A stretch of 64,000 nt of DNA from Synechococcus sp. SynAce01 (lineage in GTDB: Bacteria > Cyanobacteriota > Cyanobacteriia > PCC-6307 > Cyanobiaceae), in contig NZ_CP018091.1 of NCBI RefSeq assembly GCF_001885215.1, forward strand, positions 186,001 through 250,000, written 5' to 3'. A program made the position numbers and the translations under genes. The notes under the pieces are model-generated. The model was not told the origin of the DNA, did not search any database, and saw only the letters and a list, made by a program, of their open reading frames with translations. This document shows, piece after piece, positions 58,801 through 64,000 of this stretch. Each line of letters starts with the position of its first letter. Position 1 is the stretch's first letter.

Positions 58801-58933
58801 GGCAAAGGCTGCAAATGCTGCAGGCGCCAACTTGAAAAGCAAGAGGCGAAACCGGGCAGGCCCAATAGCCGAAAGGAAGTGACACATTGCTTCATAGGCT
58901 GTTACACTTCTTGCAGTTACCACCACCAGCACC

Positions 58934-59077
58934 ATGGCTGACTCCACCTCCCGCTTTGGCTTCGTTGATTTCGCTGAAACCTGGAATGGCCGCATGGCCA
59001 TGCTCGGCTTCGTGATCGGCTTGGGCACCGAGCTGCTCACCGGCCAGGGAATCCTCTCCCAGATCGGCCTCGGCTGA
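58934..59077 (+). CDS. hli: high-light-inducible protein (Hli/SCP)
   Basis: 47 residues. One membrane helix with the LHC motif AETWNGRMAMLGFVIGLGTE, including the Glu-Asn-Arg chlorophyll ligands. ATG at 58934. Such proteins bind chlorophyll and carotenoid, form dimers and protect photosystem II assembly under stress. Single gene with its own terminator. Confidence 0.92.
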   Translation: MADSTSRFGFVDFAETWNGRMAMLGFVIGLGTELLTGQGILSQIGLG

Positions 59078-59149
59078 TTCAGAGCGCCAGTCGTTCTCCT
59101 GAAATCTGAACCAGACGTCCGATCGGTCTTTTCGGATTCAGGTTTTTTT

Positions 59150-59182
59150 ACCCGGATGGACCACCATCCGGGTTTTGTTTTT
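59150..59182 (+). terminator. rho-independent terminator of hli
   Basis: ACCCGGATGG (59150-59159), four-base loop, CCATCCGGGT (59164-59173), then TTTGTTTTT. Perfect 10-bp stem with U-tract, 72 bp after the hli stop. Confidence 0.93.
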
Positions 59183-59207
59183 GGCTCTTCTCCATCAGGA
59201 TTGCTGA

Positions 59208-59939
59208 ATGGCTTTTGCAATCATTTTCGTGCTGGCCGCCGAAGCGGACCTGCCTGGTGAGAATCCCGATTGGGACGCCTTGCTGACAGCGCAGCACAAG
59301 GGAATCAGCGGTGGCGTTGCCCTGCGGATCTTCAAGGTCCCCAAGGAGGAGACCAAAACCCTGGATGAACTGGTGTCTGAAGGGCTGGCCGTCCTGGCTG
59401 GAGCCGATCCGTTGCCAGGTGTTGCCGATGAATCGGGAAGTGACCGGATCTGTGATGCGACGGTGCCCCATCTCGAACCCCGTTCCCGCTGGCTCGCGGT
59501 TTACGAACTGAGCGGAGCGGCCGCTGTGGCTGTCTCAGGCCATCCAGCCCTCCAGATGGAGATCGAGGCTTGCCGCTGCCTCGACCGTTTCCCCCTGCGC
59601 GAAGCCGCAAACGAAACCTGTTGGTTCTATCCCACCGAGAACGGCCGCTATCTCTGCTGGGAGAACCAACGCCAGCTGCAAAGCCTGCCGGGCTTCCTGC
59701 CCGACCAACCGGTCGAAGCCAAACCGGTGAGCTACGACCGTCAGGACGTGCATGTGCTTTGGTCATTGATGGCCGACGACCAGGCCCTCACCTGCGTGGG
59801 ACTGACCTATCAGGGGCGACAGATTGAGTGGAGCACCACGCCGACAAAGTCGGAAAACTGGGCCACCTGGACGTCATTCGAGGTGGACACAATGGCCGAC
59901 GAGGCCTACAAAGAAATCACCACCTTGACGGTGTTCTGA
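59208..59939 (+). CDS. hypothetical protein
   Basis: 243 residues, acidic, no signal peptide. Contains YELSGAAAVAVSGHPALQME and VDTMADEAYKEITTLTVF; aromatic-rich middle (CWFYPTENGRYLCWENQ). No family recognised. Starts with ATG 26 bp after the hli terminator. Typical codon use suggests a real gene. Confidence 0.55.
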   Translation: MAFAIIFVLAAEADLPGENPDWDALLTAQHKGISGGVALRIFKVPKEETKTLDELVSEGLAVLAGADPLPGVADESGSDRICDATVPHLEPRSRWLAVYELSGAAAVAVSGHPALQMEIEACRCLDRFPLREAANETCWFYPTENGRYLCWENQRQLQSLPGFLPDQPVEAKPVSYDRQDVHVLWSLMADDQALTCVGLTYQGRQIEWSTTPTKSENWATWTSFEVDTMADEAYKEITTLTVF

Positions 59940-59960
59940 CCCCTGCAGCACCCACCTCGA

Positions 59961-60044
59961 TCAGATCAGCAGACCGATCGTGAGGCTCACCAAAGCCAGA
60001 CCAGCCAGGCCTGTGGCAGCGAGAAGGGGAATCGAGGTTGCCAT
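59961..60044 (-). CDS. possible 27-residue membrane peptide
   Basis: ATG at 60044, stop at 59961, encoding a short peptide with one helix (LAATGLAGLALVSLTIGLL). Similar in size to small photosynthetic subunits (PetL, PsbX type), but I cannot match it to any. It may be spurious; the long upstream spacer would allow its own promoter. Confidence 0.35.
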   Translation of the reverse strand: MATSIPLLAATGLAGLALVSLTIGLLI

Positions 60045-60338
60045 GGAGAAGCCCTGCAAGCCGCAAATCTAAAGCAATCCTTAAGCCCACCAAGGCTGCG
60101 GGCGGAGGAGCGGCGCAATCCGTAATGCTGAGCCAGTGAAGCCAGCCGTCAAGAAGCAACTTCAAAGCAAAAAGTCTGATCAGCGTTTAAGGCTGCCAAG
60201 GGAGAAGGTCAACGCTTCATTGGAACGCCTCGTCAATCTATGGCTTCCACGATCCATTTCCAGGTTTGGCCTCAACTCGGGATAGTTTCCGATGCTTAGA
60301 TAGTCCAAAACAACAGAAAACATGACTCCAAAAAAAAC
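60045..60338. other. spacer downstream of the desaturase terminator
   Basis: About 290 bp with no recognisable gene. If the 27-residue frame at 59961-60044 is real, its promoter lies here. An AT-rich part occurs around 60280-60330. Confidence 0.45.
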
Positions 60339-60377
60339 GACCTGTGCCACCGTTCAATCAGAACGAGTGCGCAGGTC
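60330..60377 (-). terminator. rho-independent terminator after the desaturase gene
   Basis: Stem GACCTGTGC (60339-60347) with GCGCAGGTC (60369-60377) plus an inner perfect stem CGTTC/GAACG around a five-base loop. On the minus strand it is followed by a run of T (A-run at about 60330-60337). It terminates the leftward desaturase transcript, 130 bp after its stop. Confidence 0.85.
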
Positions 60378-60510
60378 ATCATGAACGGTAGCGGGCTTGT
60401 CTCAGCACCCGATTGACATAGAATCTATTCAACAACCAGATCAGACATGACTGAATCGTACTGATCAGACCAAACAAGGCCTGATCAAACAGATCTAATC
60501 ACAGTTGCAA

Positions 60511-61665
60511 TCATCTGTAGTAATAGCCCCCGTCGGCTGGATTGCGTGTCACGTAGCTGCACTGACGGCCAATTCTCCAGAGAGCAAGATGAATCGGTGT
60601 GGGGTCGTAGCGGACAACTTCGGGGAATGCTTCGCGGATCAATTCAGTGGCACGCCAGGCGTTGTAGTGGGGAATGCGTGAGCTGAGGTGGTGAGCCACG
60701 TGGGTGGAGCCGATACCGTGGTGCAGAAAATTCAACAACGGTCCATAGGGACGGTCAACGGTCTGCAGGGCTCCCTTCGCCCAGTTCCACTCGTCAGCCG
60801 TGAAATGGGGAATGTCGGTGTCGGTGTGCTGCAGCCAGGTGTAGCAAACCAACCAAGCATTGATCACCAGGTAAGGCAACCCATACACGCAAAGCACCCG
60901 CAGCAGCGACGTTTGCATGGCCCAGAAGACCATGAGCGAAAACACCACAACCAGGCCGATGTTGGACATCTGCACCAGGCCTTTCCAGCGACCTGGAAAC
61001 AACTCACGGCTTCCGGGGCTGACCTGGGGGATGGGAATGAAATGGGAGGTGGGAAAACCCTGCGCTGGCCCACCGGTGATGCCAAACATCAAATAGAGCG
61101 GCCAGCCGACTAGCAGGTGGACAACAACAGAAACGACTCCATAGGCCGATTCGCCCAACACACCTTTGAACCAGAGGCTGAACGATCCCCACGCCGATTC
61201 GAGCAGGGAAGGAACATGGGTTTCGCCAGCTTCGAGATGGTTGCAATTGGCGTGGTGAACCGCATGGCTGCGCAGCCAGGAGAAATAGGGCACAAGCAGC
61301 AAGCTGTGCAGCACCAGCCCGACAGCGTTCTCCACCGTGCGGTTGGGATGGAAGGCGTTATGGCCGCATTCATGGGCCAGCACCCAGCAGCCGCCTGCCA
61401 AGGTTCCAGTGATCACGGCATAGAGCAACCAGACCGGAGCAAACACCCACTGCAGTGGAATCAGGCAGCCAACGCCATAGGCCAGAAGAGACGTGGACAA
61501 CGAAAAAGCAAGGCATCTCCAGGCCTTTCCGGTGTCTATTTCACTGATCTCCTCAGGGAGGCAAGCCAGCAATTGTTGTTTGGTGGGCCAGGAACGGGGC
61601 CCGGAATGTTCAGAAGTGGAAGCTGGAACTTGGTCTGCAGGCGAGAGAAAAACAGCTTGGCTCAT
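60511..61665 (-). CDS. desA: acyl-lipid fatty-acid desaturase (DesA-like, delta-12 type)
   Basis: 384 residues. Three histidine boxes of membrane desaturases: HECGH, HAVHH (SHAVHHANCNHLEAGETH) and HVAHH near the C-terminus (GIGSTHVAHHLSS). Four or more membrane helices (LLYAVITGTLAGGCWVLAH and others). DesA-type residues TDIPHF and the FLHHGIGSTHVAHH box support delta-12. Introduces double bonds in membrane lipids with ferredoxin, often cold-induced. Regiospecificity not proven. Confidence 0.88.
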   Translation of the reverse strand: MSQAVFLSPADQVPASTSEHSGPRSWPTKQQLLACLPEEISEIDTGKAWRCLAFSLSTSLLAYGVGCLIPLQWVFAPVWLLYAVITGTLAGGCWVLAHECGHNAFHPNRTVENAVGLVLHSLLLVPYFSWLRSHAVHHANCNHLEAGETHVPSLLESAWGSFSLWFKGVLGESAYGVVSVVVHLLVGWPLYLMFGITGGPAQGFPTSHFIPIPQVSPGSRELFPGRWKGLVQMSNIGLVVVFSLMVFWAMQTSLLRVLCVYGLPYLVINAWLVCYTWLQHTDTDIPHFTADEWNWAKGALQTVDRPYGPLLNFLHHGIGSTHVAHHLSSRIPHYNAWRATELIREAFPEVVRYDPTPIHLALWRIGRQCSYVTRNPADGGYYYR

Positions 61666-61699
61666 AAATCAATCAAAACCACCAAGCACACTCCTCGAA

Positions 61700-62790
61700 C
61701 GAATCATGGATTGAGGCGAAATCTAACCGCCGACTGGCCCACCTGTGGCACCCCTCGAGCATCGATTCACTCGATTAGGTAGCAAACTCCGCACACCTCA
61801 GGAGTCGTTCCGGCCGTGCTTGACAGCTGCAGATGGCATGAACCACACGCTCGGTCATTGCCGCCAGATTGAACCGCCGATTGAAGCGGTAGCTGAAGGC
61901 GCCCAAGTAGCGATCAGCGTACTTTTCGAAGCGAAGGGCATGGAAGCTGCCGCTGAAGCTGGTTTTCAAGTTGCTGAGCACCGTGTTAATCCAACGGAAT
62001 TCTGGTAATTCATTGGGATGACGACCCTTTACGACCACAGGATGATGGAAGCAACCGACTTCTGCAACGGCGCGAAAGCAAGCCAGCCCATCGGAGATCA
62101 CTTCACAGCCTATCGCCAGTGAATCTTGGGCCCAATCAGCAATAGCGGCAAAAGAGAACGTGGGCACGGTGGCAAGTTTTATATACCGGGGGTGGCCCGC
62201 CTCATCGACAGAGACGGCTGCCACGACCGGCACCTTGTTCTCCGATCCACGACCAGGCTTGCCACCACAGCGTTCTCCGCCAAGGTAGGCATCATCCACC
62301 TGCACCCTTCCTCTGAGGACATAGGCGCCATCACGTTCTTTCATTGCCTGCATGATCTTGTTCTGAAGCAACCATGCCGTTCGGTAGTTCACACCGAGAT
62401 GACGCCTCAGAGCTAGTGAGGAGATTCCTGTCTTGGCTTGGCCGACGAGGTAGAAGGCAAGGAACCAGGTGGTCAGAGGTAACTTTGTTGCCTCCAAGAT
62501 GGTACCGGCCGTGAGGGTGGCTTGATGACGACAGCTCCGGCACTGATAGCGCTTGTGGCGCCTGCCAATGATGAGCCCGTACTCCTTGCCCTCACAACGT
62601 GGGCAACGGAAACCATCAGGCCAGCGCGCCTGTTCCAGGGCAACTTCACATTTTTGCTCGGTTCCGTAGAGCTCAATAAACTGGGGCAGCGACAGGCTGG
62701 CCTGGAACTGGATCCGATTCATAGCCATGGCAGTGACGACTGGTATATGCGTACCAGCCTAGGTCCCAAAAGGGCTGCCTGCGGAGCTTG
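61700..62790 (-). mobile_element. IS1595-type insertion element (approximate limits)
   Basis: Limits are only estimated around the transposase gene. It separates the desaturase gene from the ABC permease pair. No matching end repeats were found by eye. Confidence 0.4.
61775..62728 (-). CDS. IS1595-family transposase
   Basis: 317 residues. Zinc ribbon CPRCEG...YQCRSC (two CxxC pairs, residues ~42-70), helix WFLAFYLVGQAKTGISSLAL and DDE-type core: VQVDDAYLGGERCGGKPG, then VISDGLACFRAV, then RWINTVLSNLKTSFSGSFHA. Frame intact. Typical of IS1595 ISPna2-like elements. I could not define terminal inverted repeats or a target duplication; 61666-61774 and 62729-62790 should hold the ends. Confidence 0.88.
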   Translation of the reverse strand: MAMNRIQFQASLSLPQFIELYGTEQKCEVALEQARWPDGFRCPRCEGKEYGLIIGRRHKRYQCRSCRHQATLTAGTILEATKLPLTTWFLAFYLVGQAKTGISSLALRRHLGVNYRTAWLLQNKIMQAMKERDGAYVLRGRVQVDDAYLGGERCGGKPGRGSENKVPVVAAVSVDEAGHPRYIKLATVPTFSFAAIADWAQDSLAIGCEVISDGLACFRAVAEVGCFHHPVVVKGRHPNELPEFRWINTVLSNLKTSFSGSFHALRFEKYADRYLGAFSYRFNRRFNLAAMTERVVHAICSCQARPERLLRCAEFAT

Positions 62791-62929
62791 CTGCCTAATC
62801 AAGTCGATTCAAGCCAAAACTCGTAGCACACGACAGCTCCTGGGTTTTCAATCGCAGCGGGGATCGGAATGCAACAAGTTCAAACCCTGACCCAGAGAGA
62901 ACTGCAGCCGCTTGAACCCAGGCTGGCGA

Positions 62930-63715
62930 TCAACTCGATGCCGAGGTGTAAAAGCGCAGGGCGAACTGCCAGAACTTGCGGCTGCCCAAGAGGCAGAACG
63001 CCGCCACCGCGAGGGAGGCGAGCAGCCAGGGAGCCGAGCCACGGCCGAGAATCGCCTCAGCCGGCACGGTTGTGAGGAAAGCCACCGGCAGGACAAAGGT
63101 GAAAAACGTGCGCAAGGCCACGGGATAGGCGCTGACCGGGTAGCGGCCTGCCACCAGGGCGGCGCGCAGCACCTCGGTGGCGTTCCAGACCTTCACGAAC
63201 CAGATGCTGGTGGCCGCCAGCACGAACCAGAGGCTGTAAAGGATCAAGGTGCTGCTGAGCAACAGCACCAGGGCCGCGACGACGCTGGCGCCATCGGGCC
63301 TGGCGCCAGCCTGGGCGGCGGCCACCACGATCAGAGCAAGACCGGCAGCCACCCCCGGCAGCCCCCAGGGGGAGAAGGTGCGCGCCGAGAGCCAGAACTG
63401 GCTGTCGACCGGCTTGAGCAGCACGAAATCGAGGGTGCCCTCCCGCACGTGCGTGACGATCGTGCTGAGGTTCGGCTGCAGCACCGTGCTGGTGATGCCG
63501 TCAAGCAGGGTGTAGAGGCCGAGAACCACCAGGGCCTCCTCCCAGCTCCAGCCGCCCAGGCTGCCGCCCTGGCCGAACAGCAGCGAGAGCACGAACAGGC
63601 TGCCGGCCAGGTTGCCGCCCACGGCCAGCAACTCGATCAGCACGTTCACCTGGTATTCCAGGTCAGCGGCCAGAGATGTGGCCCAGAACCGCCGCAACAG
63701 CCGCAGGTTTCGCAT
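62930..63715 (-). CDS. ABC-2 type permease (ABC transporter membrane subunit)
   Basis: 261 residues from the ATG at 63715. About six membrane helices; ADLEYQVNVLIELLAVGGNL and STIVTHVREGTLDFVLLKPV are typical of the ABC-2 family paired permeases (DUF990-like). A second permease lies just upstream, 2 bp away. The ATPase gene must lie beyond the window. Substrate unknown. Confidence 0.83.
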   Translation of the reverse strand: MRNLRLLRRFWATSLAADLEYQVNVLIELLAVGGNLAGSLFVLSLLFGQGGSLGGWSWEEALVVLGLYTLLDGITSTVLQPNLSTIVTHVREGTLDFVLLKPVDSQFWLSARTFSPWGLPGVAAGLALIVVAAAQAGARPDGASVVAALVLLLSSTLILYSLWFVLAATSIWFVKVWNATEVLRAALVAGRYPVSAYPVALRTFFTFVLPVAFLTTVPAEAILGRGSAPWLLASLAVAAFCLLGSRKFWQFALRFYTSASS

Positions 63716-63717
63716 CC

Positions 63718-64000
63718 TCAGGCCCCCATCGCCGAATAGCGGCGCAGGCCCGCCTGCCAAAGCCAGAGGGCGAGGGGCAGCAGCAGAGCCGCCCAGACGC
63801 CGATTGTGATCAGGCCACCGGCCAGATCCACCGGTTCACCGGCGAGCAACTGGGCCGGAAACGACAGCATCGCCGGGAAAGGGGTGAGCAAGGCGAAGGC
63901 ACGCACCCCCTCCGGGAAAGCCTCCAGGGGCGCCACCAGACCAGAGAGAAACAGGTACGGAATCAGCAAGAGCCGCTCCAGTGCAGCGGCGCGCTCGGTC
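63718..64000 (-). CDS. ABC-2 type permease, partial at right edge
   Basis: C-terminal ~93 codons. RLLLIPYLFLSGLVAPLEAF, then FPAMLSFPAQLLAGEPVDLA and a final helix (IGVWAALLLPLALWLWQAGL) ending RRYSAMGA. This is the end of a DUF990/ABC-2 family permease, paired with the gene at 62930. Confidence 0.8.
   Translation of the reverse strand, partial: TERAAALERLLLIPYLFLSGLVAPLEAFPEGVRAFALLTPFPAMLSFPAQLLAGEPVDLAGGLITIGVWAALLLPLALWLWQAGLRRYSAMGA

Noticed and set aside
62739-62756. Palindrome CTGGTA-6-TACCAG as an IS1595 end
   Set aside because: No matching sequence at the other side of the transposase gene, so it cannot be called a terminal inverted repeat.

Overview
The window comes from a GC-rich unicellular cyanobacterium, most likely a Cyanobium/Synechococcus-type organism. 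Evidence: a complete psbA (D1), a 47-residue high-light-inducible protein, an acyl-lipid desaturase, a Cry-DASH photolyase and several cyanobacterial DUF families. Most genes are very GC-rich. The Na+-type ATPase operon, the cysK/sensor pair and the DUF89 gene are visibly less so, which suggests transfer. No rRNA, tRNA or CRISPR array was recognised.

Layout. 1-6200: housekeeping and poorly characterised genes (Cry-DASH fragment, DUF3598, peroxiredoxin-like protein, CYP120-like P450, LprI-like protein, MFS-like permease). 6500-13100: a sulfide/persulfide locus: OsmC-like protein, TauE/SafE exporter, membrane rhodanese, persulfide dioxygenase-rhodanese fusion, divergent ArsR regulator, type II sulfide:quinone oxidoreductase, DUF3122, secreted rhodanese, then Rieske and DUF4079 relics. 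13100-21200: TPMT-like methyltransferase, DUF2202 ferritin-like protein, cysteine synthase behind a large cNMP/AAA+/polyferredoxin membrane protein, and cytochrome bd oxidase. 21400-29600: an IS630 relic, a secreted protein and a complete nine-gene N-ATPase operon (atpDCQRBEFAG). 29800-33300: a DUF89 gene with one internal stop, DUF4079, pdxH, DUF393, an HD protein and a decayed DUF433/DUF5615 module. 33500-47600: a defence island with type I hsdM-hsdS-(rhuM)-hsdR, a HipA-like kinase/DUF3037 pair cut by an IS481 element, and many intact or decayed toxin-antitoxin modules. 47600-59200: PPK2, a D1'-type psbA with a Tll0287-like heme protein and a cytochrome b561, SDR, SHOCT protein, and a copper regulon (MerR, CopA, cupredoxin, DUF305) with matching MerR-type promoters. 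59200-64000: hypothetical gene, desaturase, IS1595 transposase and an ABC-2 permease pair.

How it fits together. SQR would pass sulfide electrons to quinone and make persulfide. The dioxygenase and rhodanese domains would oxidise or transfer the sulfane sulfur, and TauE/SafE could export sulfite. CysK can fix sulfide into cysteine. Cytochrome bd is a sulfide-tolerant terminal oxidase, and the D1 copy carries all three substitutions that mark the low-oxygen D1' isoform. Together these suggest life at sulfidic, microoxic sites. The least familiar item is the 888-residue cNMP/degenerate-AAA+/4Fe-4S membrane protein 19 bp upstream of cysK, which looks like a sensor or redox switch. All functions are inferred from sequence recall; no searches were run.
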